This document shows, piece by piece, positions 44,563 through 53,755 of a stretch of 64,000 bases of DNA. The first letter of the stretch is position 1, and each line of letters opens with the position of its first letter. The position numbers and the translations under genes were made by a program. Source of the stretch: Hymenobacter baengnokdamensis (GTDB lineage Bacteria; Bacteroidota; Bacteroidia; Cytophagales; Hymenobacteraceae); contig NZ_CP044285.1 in NCBI RefSeq assembly GCF_008728635.1, positions 1,798,001 to 1,862,000 on the forward strand, given 5' to 3'. Under the pieces are notes generated by a model, which saw only the letters and a list, made by a program, of their open reading frames with translations, had not been told where the DNA came from and did no database searches.

Positions 44563-46080
44563 ATGAATTTCACCTTCGACATTCCGGCCCAGAGCCGCTC
44601 CATCATCAAGGTGATTGGGGTAGGGGGCGGGGGCTCCAACGCCGTGAAGCACATGCATAAGCAGGGCATCAAGGACGTGGAGTTTATTATCTGCAACACC
44701 GACCGCCAGGCGCTCGAAAGCTCCACGGTGCCCAATAAGCTCCAGATAGGCGTGGACCTGACCGAAGGCCTCGGGGCCGGGGCCAAGCCCGAGCGCGGCC
44801 GGCAAGCTGCCCTCGAAAGCCGCGAGCAAATCCGGGAGCTGCTGAGCAACGGCACTAAGATGCTGTTTATCACAGCGGGCATGGGTGGCGGCACCGGCAC
44901 CGGCGCCGCGCCGGTTATCGCGCAGGTAGCGCAGGAATTGAATATTCTAACCGTGGGTATCGTCACGGCTCCTTTCCTGTTTGAGGGCAAGAAGAAGCGC
45001 GACCAGGCCGAGCAGGGTATCAAGGAGCTGAGCGAGCACTGCGATACGGTGCTGGTGATTCTCAACGATAAGCTGCGCCAGCTCTACGGCAACCTGACAA
45101 TGGGCCAGGCCTTCGCCAAGGCCGATACGGTGCTGACCACGGCCGCCAAGTCGATTGCCGAAATCATTACGGTGACGGCCGACGTGAACGTGGACTTTGA
45201 GGACGTGAAAACGGTGATGAAGGACTCGGGCGCGGCCGTAATGGGCAGCTCCGTGACGGAGGGGGAAAACCGCGCCCGCCGCGCCGCCGAGGAAGCTCTG
45301 AACTCGCCGCTGCTCAACAACACCGATATTCAGGGGGCGCAGCGCATTCTGCTCAGCATTATGTCGGGCGACCAGGCCGAGCTGGAAATGGATGAGCTGT
45401 CGGAAATCACGGAATACATCCAGGGCAAGGCCGGCGCAGATGCGGAAATGATTTTTGGCCACGGCACCGACGAAACGCTGGGCCAGAGCATTCGCGTGAC
45501 GGTAATCGCCACGGGCTTTGCCCGCGAGGCGCACACCATCGCTACCAACGGCCGTGCCGAGGGCACGCCCGAGCCCGTAGCCGCCACGCCAGTGGCCGAA
45601 GTATCGGGTAACCTTGATAAGGACCGGCCGGCCCAGCCCGCGCCGGTAGCTCAAGCGGGGCCGGCCCCGGTAGTACCCACCTTTACCACGCCCGAGCCCG
45701 CGCGGGTAACCTACGAGCTGAACGGCCCGAACACGCCCAACGCCCAGACTGGCCTGGCCGGGGTGCCCATTACCGCACCCGGCGACCCGGTGCTGCTATC
45801 GGGCCAGCAAGCCGCTCAGCAGCCGGCGGCAGCCCGCCCCCGGCCGGCCATGCTGGAGGCTCAGGCCGAAGAGCGGCGCCGTCGCTTGCAGCAACTGAGC
45901 CAGAGCCAGGGCCTCTCGCCCGATGCCACCACGCACCTCGATACGCCGGCTTACCTGCGCCGCGGCCAGAAGCTGGAGCCCGTAACGCCGAGCAGCGCGC
46001 AAAATATCTCGCGCTTTAACCTAAGCGATGACAACGAGCTGCTGGGGGATAACCGCTTTTTGCACGATAACGTGGACTAA
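44563..46080 (+). CDS. ftsZ: Cell division GTPase FtsZ
   Basis: FtsZ polymerises into the Z-ring. The 505-residue product has the N-terminal GTP-binding domain (IIKVIGVGGGGSNAVKHM at 14-31; tubulin signature GGGTGTGAAPV at 108-118; synergy loop VNVDFEDVKTVM near 206). The C-terminal domain ends at about 330. A long Pro/Ala-rich linker (about 335-470) precedes a conserved-looking end, SRFNLSDDNELLGDNRFL. The linker is much longer than in E. coli, as is usual in Bacteroidota. A strong terminator closes the dcw cluster. Confidence 0.97.
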   Translation: MNFTFDIPAQSRSIIKVIGVGGGGSNAVKHMHKQGIKDVEFIICNTDRQALESSTVPNKLQIGVDLTEGLGAGAKPERGRQAALESREQIRELLSNGTKMLFITAGMGGGTGTGAAPVIAQVAQELNILTVGIVTAPFLFEGKKKRDQAEQGIKELSEHCDTVLVILNDKLRQLYGNLTMGQAFAKADTVLTTAAKSIAEIITVTADVNVDFEDVKTVMKDSGAAVMGSSVTEGENRARRAAEEALNSPLLNNTDIQGAQRILLSIMSGDQAELEMDELSEITEYIQGKAGADAEMIFGHGTDETLGQSIRVTVIATGFAREAHTIATNGRAEGTPEPVAATPVAEVSGNLDKDRPAQPAPVAQAGPAPVVPTFTTPEPARVTYELNGPNTPNAQTGLAGVPITAPGDPVLLSGQQAAQQPAAARPRPAMLEAQAEERRRRLQQLSQSQGLSPDATTHLDTPAYLRRGQKLEPVTPSSAQNISRFNLSDDNELLGDNRFLHDNVD

Positions 46081-46108
46081 GGCTTGCCTTCGCTAAACGC
46101 AATGCTCA

Positions 46109-46147
46109 CCCGGCCCCGCCTGACTTGTCAGACGGGGCCGGGCTGTT
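46109..46147 (+). terminator. Strong intrinsic terminator at the end of the dcw cluster
   Basis: CCCGGCCCCG (46109-46118) pairs perfectly with CGGGGCCGGG (46133-46142), with an inner CTGAC/GTCAG stem, and is followed by CTGTTT. It lies 28 bp behind the ftsZ stop. Confidence 0.85.
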
Positions 46148-46228
46148 TAGCGCCCGTTGATAAAGCGTGCCGGGCAGCCTACCGGGTTTACTATATTGGA
46201 TTGGAGGCCGGCCAGTAACTTTACGCCC

Positions 46229-47413
46229 ATGTTTCGTACGTTGGGTGAGCATTATCGGGCGTTTCGCCGTCGGCGTAAGCTGGAAACCCTTCGTAGCGCC
46301 GATGCCGCTGCGCTGGAAAACCAGGCGCGGCCCGATGCCGGGCGGGTGCTGGTGCTGCGCCACGACTCTATCGGCGACTACCTGCTTTATCGCCCCTGGC
46401 TTCGCCGCCTGAGTGAGGAAGTGCGCAAGAGAGGGCAGCACCTGACGCTGCTGGCTAATGCCGTATGGGCCCCGTTGGCTCGTGCCTGGGATGCCGACTG
46501 TTTTGATGAGCTGCTGGTGCTGGATACTGGGCGCTTTATGACCGACCTGGCCTATCGCCACGAAGTGCTTCACCAAATTGGGAGTAAGGGTTTTGGCGAG
46601 ATAATCTATCCGCTGCACGTGCGGGAGCCGGCGGTCGAAACCTTTGTGCAGTTCTTAAAAGCTCCCGTGTGCATTGCCAGCGAGGGTTCGCTCCGGCCCG
46701 GCCCCGAGTACCAGTTGCTCGACGCAGGCTTCACGCTGCTGCTGCCCAGCACGCCGGCAGTGCTGTTTGAGTACGACCGCAACCGGGAGTTTTTTGAAAA
46801 CTGGCGGCGCGCTACCGGGCTGGCTACCGAACTGCCCCAGCCCGCGCCTTTGCAGCTGCCCACCAGCGTGCAGCATGCAGTACAGGTAGCAGCAGGTACT
46901 CCTTATATAGTACTTTTTCCGGGAGCCAGTGCCCGGCGCAAGCGCTGGCCCCCCCGGCACTTTGCCCGGCTGGCGCAGGGCCTGCACCAGCGCTATGGCA
47001 GCCGGTATCGGCTGGTGCTGGCCGGCAGTCCTGCCGATGCCCGGCTGGCGCAGGAGATAGCCCAGGCTGCCGGCCCCACGGTGCCACTGGAAAACCAGTG
47101 CGGCCAAACCGACCTGCCCGGCCTGGCTGCCCTGCTAGCGGGCGCACGCCTGCTTATTAGCAACGATACCGTGGCTGCTCATTTGGCCGCGCAGGCCGGT
47201 ACCCCCTGCCTGGTGCTGCTGATGGGGGAAAATTATGGCAAATTCTTCCCGTATCCACCGGCGCTGCTGCGGGCGCCGTGCCGCTGTCTGTTTCCGCCCA
47301 GCCAGGAAGCGCGGTTTGCGCAGGGTGACTTTAGCCGCCCCGCACACGACCCGGATATCCGGCTGATTACGCCCGCTCGGGTAGCAGCAGCAGCTGAGGA
47401 GCTACTAGGCTGA
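46229..47413 (+). CDS. Glycosyltransferase family 9 (heptosyltransferase-like)
   Basis: From the ATG at 46229 the product is 394 residues. VLVLRHDSIGDYLLYRPWL at about 43-61 is the GT9 N-terminal signature, and the C-terminal domain has IVLFPGASARRKRWPPRHFA and RLLISNDTVAAHLAAQAGTP, the ADP-sugar-binding part with S/N-D-T. GT9 enzymes act on the lipopolysaccharide core or related surface glycans. It is a single-gene unit; a TAACTTTA -7-like box lies 11 bp upstream of the start. Confidence 0.87.
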   Translation: MFRTLGEHYRAFRRRRKLETLRSADAAALENQARPDAGRVLVLRHDSIGDYLLYRPWLRRLSEEVRKRGQHLTLLANAVWAPLARAWDADCFDELLVLDTGRFMTDLAYRHEVLHQIGSKGFGEIIYPLHVREPAVETFVQFLKAPVCIASEGSLRPGPEYQLLDAGFTLLLPSTPAVLFEYDRNREFFENWRRATGLATELPQPAPLQLPTSVQHAVQVAAGTPYIVLFPGASARRKRWPPRHFARLAQGLHQRYGSRYRLVLAGSPADARLAQEIAQAAGPTVPLENQCGQTDLPGLAALLAGARLLISNDTVAAHLAAQAGTPCLVLLMGENYGKFFPYPPALLRAPCRCLFPPSQEARFAQGDFSRPAHDPDIRLITPARVAAAAEELLG

Positions 47414-47472
47414 CACTAACAGACATTTTCGGTGCCAGCCATTTCATAGGCAGGCCCTAAACAGCAGAAAGC

Positions 47473-48591
47473 CTAAAACGGGCTGGAAAAGCGCTTGTCG
47501 GTAATAATGGTGGAGTCGGTCAGAGTTTTCAGAAAGGCCAGCACCTGCCGCTTTTCGGTGGGCGTAAGGTCCATATGCGTGCCAAAGGGCGGGTCGTTGA
47601 TACCCTGGATAAGGTTGGGGTCGAGGTTGGGGCTGGCCATCTGCACGTGGTCGGAGTAGTGGTCGAGCACTTCTTCCAGGGTTTTGAAGCGGCCATCGTG
47701 CATGTAGGGGGCCGTCAGGGCAATATTGCGCAGCGTGGGCGCGATAAACTTACCCTGGTCGACAGCCAGGAGCGTGATGCCACCCCGGCCGGGGTCAGCA
47801 AACGTAACGTCGAGGCCGTTATTGAAAAACTTACCTGCGTAGCCCGACGACATCAGCGGCTGGGTATGGCAGTGGAAGCACTCGGCCCCGCGCACCACGC
47901 CCGGCGCAATGTGCGTTGTGTAGAGCTGCAAGCCCGCTACCTCGTCGGCACTGAAGCCGGCGCGGGTAGCCACGTATTTATCGTAGCGCGAATTGCTGGA
48001 AATAATAGTGCGCTCAAACTGCGCCAGCGCCTTGAGCGTGAGCGCGGGCGTAATGGTTTTGGTGCCAAAGGCGGCCTCAAATAAGGGTGGGTACAAGGTG
48101 GTAGCCTGGAGCTTGGCTACGCTCGCCGCCAGCGGCTGATGCAGCTCAATGGTATTTTCAAGCGGCTTCTGGGCCTGGGTTTCGAGGGTGGTAAAGGCCC
48201 CGTCCCAGGTGAGCTGGGTGCTCCAGAGCACGTTTACCAGCGACATGGTGCCGCGCGGATTAGCTACGCCATCGACGCCTACGGCCAGCGGCAGGCCATC
48301 GGTAAAGGACTTGCTTTGCTGGTGGCACGAGCTGCAGCTCATGATGCCGGTGCTCGAAAGCGCTTTTTCGTAAAACAGCATGCGCCCCAGCGCCACCCCT
48401 TCGTTGGTGAGCGGGTTATCGGCCGGAATTACCGGGGTAGGAAAGCCGGCCGGTAGCGTAAGGGCATAGGCCGTGGGAGTGGGTACCACCGGCGTAGGCG
48501 TGACGGGGTCGATGCTGCCCTTGCCACCGCAGCCGCCCAGCAGCATGCCGCCGAGCAGGAAGGCCAGCACCCGAAGGTTAATAATAGTCAT
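47473..48591 (-). CDS. Di-heme cytochrome c peroxidase family lipoprotein
   Basis: The 372-residue product has a lipobox (LLGGC, Cys21) and two c-type heme sites, CSSCH (86-90) and CFHCH (238-242). MauG/CcpA motifs such as ALGRMLFYEKALSS, GIMSCSSCHQQSKSFTDG and APTLRNIALTAPYMHDGRF (ending with the Met/His axial region) are present. It would sit in the periplasm attached to a membrane. It and the next gene are paralogues in tandem, directly downstream of an MbnP-like gene, so modification of the MbnP-like partner is possible for either; reduction of H2O2 is the alternative. Confidence 0.92.
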   Translation of the reverse strand: MTIINLRVLAFLLGGMLLGGCGGKGSIDPVTPTPVVPTPTAYALTLPAGFPTPVIPADNPLTNEGVALGRMLFYEKALSSTGIMSCSSCHQQSKSFTDGLPLAVGVDGVANPRGTMSLVNVLWSTQLTWDGAFTTLETQAQKPLENTIELHQPLAASVAKLQATTLYPPLFEAAFGTKTITPALTLKALAQFERTIISSNSRYDKYVATRAGFSADEVAGLQLYTTHIAPGVVRGAECFHCHTQPLMSSGYAGKFFNNGLDVTFADPGRGGITLLAVDQGKFIAPTLRNIALTAPYMHDGRFKTLEEVLDHYSDHVQMASPNLDPNLIQGINDPPFGTHMDLTPTEKRQVLAFLKTLTDSTIITDKRFSSPF

Positions 48592-48610
48592 TATCCTATA
48601 TAATAAAAAA

Positions 48611-49735
48611 TTATCGATGCTGAAATGCCACGACTTTTGCGTCGATAACGCGGGGTGGGGTCGCCCTGGTTTCCCGCACCGGGGCGGCCAGGCGGGGGTC
48701 GGTCAGAAATTGCTGGTCGGTCAACGTTGCCAGGAAAGCAATTATTTCACGCTGCTGACTGGCGGAAAGCGCAATGCCCAGGCGGCCGTCGGGCTGGCGC
48801 AGCAGCGGGTCGAGCGTGCGCGAGGGGCGCACGCCGCGGGCGTAGTGCGCCAGCACCTGCGGCAGCGTGGCAAAGCGGCCATCGTGCATGTAGGGCGCAG
48901 TGCGGGCTACGTTGCGCAGGCTCGGCACCTTAAAGCGGCCCGCATCGGCGGGCTGCAGCGTAATGTGCGCCCGGCCCGAATCGACCGGGAAAGTGGCATC
49001 GAGGCCGTTGTTGCGAAACGACTCATCGGTAAATAAATCGGTGGCGTGGCAGCTGCTGCACTTGCCTTGAAACAAGGCCCGGCCGCGCAGCTCCGGGGCC
49101 GTAAGGGTGCCGCCCGGCTCATGGCGCACAAATTTATCGTAGCGCGAGTTGGCGCTGGTGAGCGCCGCCGTAAACTGTGCCAGCGCCCGCAAAAACTGCG
49201 GCGTATCAATTTTACCCGGCCCGTAGATGGCTGCAAAGCGCCGGCGATACTCAGGGTCGGCGTTGAGCCGGGCCAGGGCGTCGGCCAGGGGCTCGTTCAT
49301 TTCCTGGGGGCTGGTGAGCGGTGCCAGCGCCTGCGCCTCGAGGCCCAGCACGCCGCCATCGGCCATGAAGCCGCGCCGCCAGCGCAGGTTTTGCAGGGCC
49401 GGGGCATTACGCCGGCTGTGGCGGCCGGCCACGCCCACCGGCACGGCGCGGCCATCGGTAAAGGCCCGGCTTTGCTGGTGGCACGAGCCGCACGAAATGC
49501 TGCCGTCGCTCGACAGGCGCGGGTCATAAAACAGCGTGCGCCCCAACTCGAAGGCGGCCTGGTCGGGCTCATTTCTGACCAGGCCATAGCGCATGGCCGG
49601 AAAATTGGCCGGCTGCACTGTGCCCGGAATCGCCTCGGGCCGGGTGCCGCTCAGCAAGACCCAAAGCGTGCCGCTGGCCAGGCCCAGGCCGGCCAGCCAA
49701 CCAATGCGCGGCCGTTGGGGACGAAAGGGCAGCAC
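48611..49735 (-). CDS. MbnH-like di-heme peroxidase
   Basis: A 374-residue protein with an N-terminal membrane segment (about 11-29) and two heme c motifs, CGSCH (82-86) and CSSCH (226-230). LGRTLFYDPRLSSDGSISC, NAPALQNLRWRRGFMADGG and VPSLRNVARTAPYMHDGRF follow the MauG/MbnH layout. It ends 12 bp from the start-side neighbour, an MbnP-like lipoprotein, on the same strand. Characterised MbnH oxidises a Trp of MbnP to kynurenine, creating a copper site; pairing of the two genes here supports that role. Which of the two tandem peroxidases is the true MbnH partner cannot be told from sequence alone; this one is adjacent. Confidence 0.88.
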   Translation of the reverse strand: MLPFRPQRPRIGWLAGLGLASGTLWVLLSGTRPEAIPGTVQPANFPAMRYGLVRNEPDQAAFELGRTLFYDPRLSSDGSISCGSCHQQSRAFTDGRAVPVGVAGRHSRRNAPALQNLRWRRGFMADGGVLGLEAQALAPLTSPQEMNEPLADALARLNADPEYRRRFAAIYGPGKIDTPQFLRALAQFTAALTSANSRYDKFVRHEPGGTLTAPELRGRALFQGKCSSCHATDLFTDESFRNNGLDATFPVDSGRAHITLQPADAGRFKVPSLRNVARTAPYMHDGRFATLPQVLAHYARGVRPSRTLDPLLRQPDGRLGIALSASQQREIIAFLATLTDQQFLTDPRLAAPVRETRATPPRVIDAKVVAFQHR

Positions 49736-49747
49736 GGCGCTAGTAGG

Positions 49748-50521
49748 TTAGTTATCCTGGGTTTGGGTGACGCTAAACATGCCCGCGCCATAGTTTTTGG
49801 CTACCTGCACAGCCTCAGCACCGGGCATCATGGTATTCGAAAAAGTGCTGAGCGTGATGTGACTGACGCCATCAAAGAGTTTCAGCACATCGGCCGAAAG
49901 GCTGATGGTGGAAGTATGGGTGCCGTTGACCGACAAGGTTTTGCCAGTAAGCGATGGGGTAGCCGTGACGATGGCATTGTACGGGTCGGTGTAGCCGCCG
50001 ATGTGGCACACGATGGGCCGCCCGGCCGAGGTCACGGTACCTTCCATTTTTAGAAAGATGTGGCCCGTGTTCCAGGTCCAGTACATGCTGTTGGCCGGGT
50101 TAAGCACGCCCGTCAGCGCGAGCGGGTCGGCCTGGGTGGTGGCCGCGTCCACGCCGATGATAAAGCTCACGCCAGTATACGTGCCGGCCGGTACGCCCGT
50201 GATGGCCAGGTGCTGCGTGGCGGGCTTAGCCTGGTCGACCAAAAAATAGGTGTTAGGCGCGGCATACACGGTGCCGTCGCTTTTAGTAAGCTTGATATTC
50301 GATATATAGTATTCGAACGTGCTGACGCTGAACGTTTCGCCCGCCGGAGTGCTGTACGTGGTTCCATCCAGCGCCAGAGGCTTGGCGCCGACTACGTTGC
50401 TAATCTGCAGGTCGACCTCGCCGGGCGTCTGGAGGTCACTGTCTTTCTTGCAGCCCTGCATACCGGCCATCGAAGCGACAAGCAGCAGACCGAAAAAGAG
50501 GAAATGCTTAGAGGTTTTCAT
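49748..50521 (-). CDS. MbnP-like copper-binding lipoprotein
   Basis: The 257-residue product is a lipoprotein (MQGC lipobox, Cys24). The mature part starts VDLQISNVVGAKPL and reads FEYYISNIKLTKSDG, then MYWTWNTGHIFLKMEG at about 146-161, the block that marks MbnP homologues; Trp148 and Trp150 are candidates for conversion to kynurenine. VCHIGG follows at 171-176. In studied MbnP proteins the modified Trp and nearby ligands bind Cu(I). The MbnH-like gene follows 12 bp downstream, and a TonB receptor group lies divergently on the other side. Copper binding is inferred from family and context. Confidence 0.85.
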   Translation of the reverse strand: MKTSKHFLFFGLLLVASMAGMQGCKKDSDLQTPGEVDLQISNVVGAKPLALDGTTYSTPAGETFSVSTFEYYISNIKLTKSDGTVYAAPNTYFLVDQAKPATQHLAITGVPAGTYTGVSFIIGVDAATTQADPLALTGVLNPANSMYWTWNTGHIFLKMEGTVTSAGRPIVCHIGGYTDPYNAIVTATPSLTGKTLSVNGTHTSTISLSADVLKLFDGVSHITLSTFSNTMMPGAEAVQVAKNYGAGMFSVTQTQDN

Positions 50522-50837
50522 CGGAATAAGGGCTGCGAGATGAGTAGGACAGTTAGTAGGGGCTGAGTAACTGAGCTTGTCTGATAAACAGAGCGCCCGG
50601 TGCCGGGTTGGTAAGCATGGCGGCCATGATTTAGCTACACAAGGGGCCGGGGCGGAAAGTTCAGCTTGCCCAACGGTGCTTTAAGCTACCCGGCAACGCG
50701 CCGGAATAACAGATTTACAGTTGCTAAGCTAGCACTGCCGCTTATAAATAGCGTGAAGAAACCGGGCATTGCGCTGGCTCAGCATCCAACAATCGCTGAG
50801 TGCCGTACTTTTGTTGTCGCTTGCCTCTTTCCCGCGC
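50522..50837. promoter_or_regulatory. Divergent control region between the MbnP-like gene and the Cys-rich gene
   Basis: This 316-bp gap separates minus-strand MbnP/MbnH from plus-strand Cys-rich protein, receptor and PepSY genes. A TACTTTTG box (TAnnTTTG) at 50806-50813 lies 25 bp upstream of the GTG start at 50838. I see no obvious operator palindrome, although shared copper control of both arms would be placed here. Confidence 0.5.
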
Positions 50838-51218
50838 GTGAAGTCTGTTTTTGCCTACCTGCTCGTTGCCTTAGTGCTGCTGCAAACCTTCAGCCGGGAG
50901 GTGTTGGTGGTAGATTTTGCGCTGAACCGGGCTACCATCACGGCGCGCTTTTGCGTGAATAAGGCCCGGCCTGAGCTGCACTGCGACGGCCAGTGCTACT
51001 TTGCCAAGCAGCTCAAGCAGCAGCAAGACCGCGAAAACAAAGCCCCCAACCCGCTCAAAGAGCGCCTGGAAATGCTGCCCGCCGCCTTTGCGGCAGGGGT
51101 AGAGTTGGCTGTGCAGCCAACAGTGGCCTGCGCGCCCGCCGTCCGCCACGCGCCGCTGGTGCCGGGCCACTACGCCGCTCCCCTGGGCGCGGTATTCCGT
51201 CCGCCGCTAGGCTGCTAA
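50838..51218 (+). CDS. Small Cys-rich membrane-associated protein of a metal-uptake locus
   Basis: The 126-residue product starts at GTG 50838; the earlier in-frame ATG at 50769 lies upstream of the -7 box at 50806 and is therefore unlikely. It has an N-terminal hydrophobic segment (KSVFAYLLVALVLLQ) and then FCVNKARPELHCDGQCYFA with Cys39, Cys49 and Cys53. The N-K-x-x-P-x-L-x-C-x-G-x-C pattern is familiar from small Bacteroidota proteins encoded next to TonB receptors. Further Cys occur at 98 and 126. Metal or disulfide roles are likely but unproven. The TonB receptor follows 108 bp downstream. Confidence 0.75.
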   Translation: MKSVFAYLLVALVLLQTFSREVLVVDFALNRATITARFCVNKARPELHCDGQCYFAKQLKQQQDRENKAPNPLKERLEMLPAAFAAGVELAVQPTVACAPAVRHAPLVPGHYAAPLGAVFRPPLGC

Positions 51219-51326
51219 CAATCCTCGTCTGGGAGTTGCCCGCCAATTGGCAGGAAGTGCGCCTGCGCGTAGTTCAGCCAGTTGAGCCTAGCCCCTTATT
51301 GTTTGTTAATAGCTTGACTAGCAAGG

Positions 51327-53663
51327 ATGAAATCTATTTTTATTGCTGCCGGGCTGGCGGTCTGCGCCAGCAGCTCCCAGGCCCAGCAGGCTGCCGCGCT
51401 GCGCGGCACTATTCTCGATGCCCAGACGCAGCAGCCGCTGCCCGGCGTCAGCATCAGCGTGCCCGGCGGAAGCATTGGCACGACTACCGACCCCAACGGG
51501 CACTTTGCCCTGGCCGGAGCTACCCCGACTAGTGAGGTAACCATCTCATTTGTTGGGTATAACGCGCAGCGGGTACACGTGCCGGCCAATGGCCGGCCCC
51601 TGACGGTGCGCCTCGAAGCCGCGCCGGTAAGCCTGCAGGGCGTAGTGGTATCGGCGAGCCGCGAGCAGGAAAAGCGTACGGAAGCCCCCGTTGCCATCAG
51701 CCAGGTGTCGCCGCAGCTCATTGCCGATACCAAGGCCACAGCGCCCTACCAGCTGCTCAATAAAGTGGCCGGTGTATATATGGTAGACCTGGGCAATGAA
51801 CAGCACATGATGGCTATCCGGCAGCCTATTAGCACCAACGCGGTGTATCTCTACCTGGAAGATGGCCTGCCCATCCGGCCCATCGGCATCTTCAACCACA
51901 ATGCGCTGTATGAGATAAACCAGGCCGGTGTGCGCAGCATAGAGGTGGTGAAAGGCCCGGCCTCGTCGCTCTACGGCTCCAATGCCATTGGGGGGGCAGT
52001 TAACTTCCTGACCCAGAAGCCTGCGCCGCTGCCCACGGCGGGCGTGTCGGTGCAGGGCGATGGCTTTGGCTACCGCCGGGCCGACGCCAGCGCCAGCGGC
52101 ACGGTGGGCAGGCTGGGGCTGTACGCGGGCGGCTACATGGCCCGGCAGCGCAACAGCTGGCAGGACTACACCGACTTCGATAAGCAGTCGTGGACAGCGC
52201 GGGCCGACTATACTTTTAGTCCGAAAACCCGGCTTATCGGCATGGGTACGTATAACTATCTGAATACCCAAACGCCGGGCACGCTCGACAGCGCGCACTT
52301 TTACAGCCGCCGCTACCAGAGCAACAACCGCTTCACCAACCGCGTGGTGACGGCCGTGCGCAGCAGCCTGCGCCTGGAGCACGACTGGAGCCCGAGCCAG
52401 CAAACGGCGCTTACGGGGTTTTATCGCTACAACTCAACCGGGCAGCTGCCGAGCTACTACATTGCCGATGTGCGCGTGAATGGCGTGTATCAAAGCTCCA
52501 ACGGACAGGTTAATAACCAGTCATTCAGGAGCTACGGGGCGCTGGTGCAGCACCGGGCCGACCTGGGCTTTCTCAATTCGCGGCTGATTGTGGGCGGATA
52601 TTTTGACTACAGCCCCAGCACGTACTTTGCCCGCTACCTGGCCATTCAGAAGGATGTTGCCAATAATTTTTACACGGGCTATACCGATACCGGTCGTTAC
52701 CTCGACGACTATAAAATAGACTTGGTTAATACCGCCGCCTATGCGCAGTACGAAGTGCAGGCCACGGAGGCCCTGCGCCTCGTGGGCGGCCTGCGCTACG
52801 ACCGGGTGCAGTATAAATTCAGCAATAACCTGAGCGGCAGCCAGACTACGAAGAAAGCGGCCCAGGATAATATCTACAACATCGTGGCGCCTAAGCTGGG
52901 CCTGACCTACGCGCTGGGCGAGAACCGGGGCGTGTATGCCAATTTCAGCACGGGCTTTCAGCCGCCCGAAACCAGCAGCCTTTACAGCTCGCGCCAGCAG
53001 ATTGAGCTGCAGCAGGCCAATTTTACGAACTACGAGGCGGGCGGCTGGGTGGCGCTGTTCGAGCGCAAGGTGTACCTCGACCTGAGCGTGTACCAGATGG
53101 AAGGCCGCCACGAGATTATCAGCGTGCTGCAGGCCGACAATACCACGCAGAGCGCCAACGCGGGGGCTACGCGCCACCAGGGCGTTGAATATTCGCTGAC
53201 GTACGCGCCGGTATCGGAGGTGAATTTTCGGCTCAGCGGTACCAATGCCCGCCATACTTACCTGGATTACAGTGAAGTAGTAAATGGCAAGAACTTCGAC
53301 TATGCCGGTAACCGCATGGCGGGCGCTCCCGGTTGGATTGTCAATGCCGAAGTGTTTTATAAGCCGCGCTTTGTGCCCGGCGCCCGGCTGGGGCTGGAAT
53401 ACCAGCGCATTGGCTCCTACTATACCAGCACCGATAATACCAAGACCTACGCCGGCTACAACCTGCTGAACCTGCGCCTGGGCTACCGCCTGCCGCAAGC
53501 CAGCCTGCGCGGTCTTGAAGTGTGGACCAACGTAATAAACCTTACCAATGAGCTGTATGCCAGCGTAGTAACGGCCAATCAGTACGGCACTACCTACCAG
53601 GCCGCCGCGCCGCGCACCTACACGCTGGGCCTGGGCTACACCTTCGCCGCCAAAGCCAAGTAG
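51327..53663 (+). CDS. TonB-dependent receptor, putative copper-complex or siderophore receptor
   Basis: The 778-residue product has a signal peptide (1-19, SSSQAQ), a carboxypeptidase-like regulatory domain (about 23-95), a TonB-box-like VVVSASREQEKRTEAP, a plug domain (about 115-235: VEVVKGPASSLYGSNAIGGAVN) and a beta-barrel ending GLGYTFAAKAK. There is no Cys-Cys plug motif, unlike the receptor at 20.4-22.7 kb. Neighbours (MbnPH-like pair and Cys-rich protein upstream, PepSY protein downstream) point to copper or a metal chelate as ligand; a ferric siderophore is the main alternative. Confidence 0.93.
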   Translation: MKSIFIAAGLAVCASSSQAQQAAALRGTILDAQTQQPLPGVSISVPGGSIGTTTDPNGHFALAGATPTSEVTISFVGYNAQRVHVPANGRPLTVRLEAAPVSLQGVVVSASREQEKRTEAPVAISQVSPQLIADTKATAPYQLLNKVAGVYMVDLGNEQHMMAIRQPISTNAVYLYLEDGLPIRPIGIFNHNALYEINQAGVRSIEVVKGPASSLYGSNAIGGAVNFLTQKPAPLPTAGVSVQGDGFGYRRADASASGTVGRLGLYAGGYMARQRNSWQDYTDFDKQSWTARADYTFSPKTRLIGMGTYNYLNTQTPGTLDSAHFYSRRYQSNNRFTNRVVTAVRSSLRLEHDWSPSQQTALTGFYRYNSTGQLPSYYIADVRVNGVYQSSNGQVNNQSFRSYGALVQHRADLGFLNSRLIVGGYFDYSPSTYFARYLAIQKDVANNFYTGYTDTGRYLDDYKIDLVNTAAYAQYEVQATEALRLVGGLRYDRVQYKFSNNLSGSQTTKKAAQDNIYNIVAPKLGLTYALGENRGVYANFSTGFQPPETSSLYSSRQQIELQQANFTNYEAGGWVALFERKVYLDLSVYQMEGRHEIISVLQADNTTQSANAGATRHQGVEYSLTYAPVSEVNFRLSGTNARHTYLDYSEVVNGKNFDYAGNRMAGAPGWIVNAEVFYKPRFVPGARLGLEYQRIGSYYTSTDNTKTYAGYNLLNLRLGYRLPQASLRGLEVWTNVINLTNELYASVVTANQYGTTYQAAAPRTYTLGLGYTFAAKAK

Positions 53664-53739
53664 CGTGGACTCTGCGCGTCTGCGCGTAGGATGACCGGTA
53701 TAGTATTACTTACGCGCGGACCTGCAGAGTCCACGCTAC
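53660..53739. repeat. Inverted repeat (REP-like) between receptor and PepSY genes
   Basis: GTAGCGTGGACTCTGC (53660-53675) and GCAGAGTCCACGCTAC (53724-53739) pair perfectly over 16 bp, with inner GCGCG-containing parts partly paired. The left arm overlaps the TAG stop of the receptor. The motif looks like a dispersed REP/MITE unit and also can act as a hairpin between the two genes of the operon. Confidence 0.75.
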
Positions 53740-53755
53740 CCTGCTTACGACTTTT

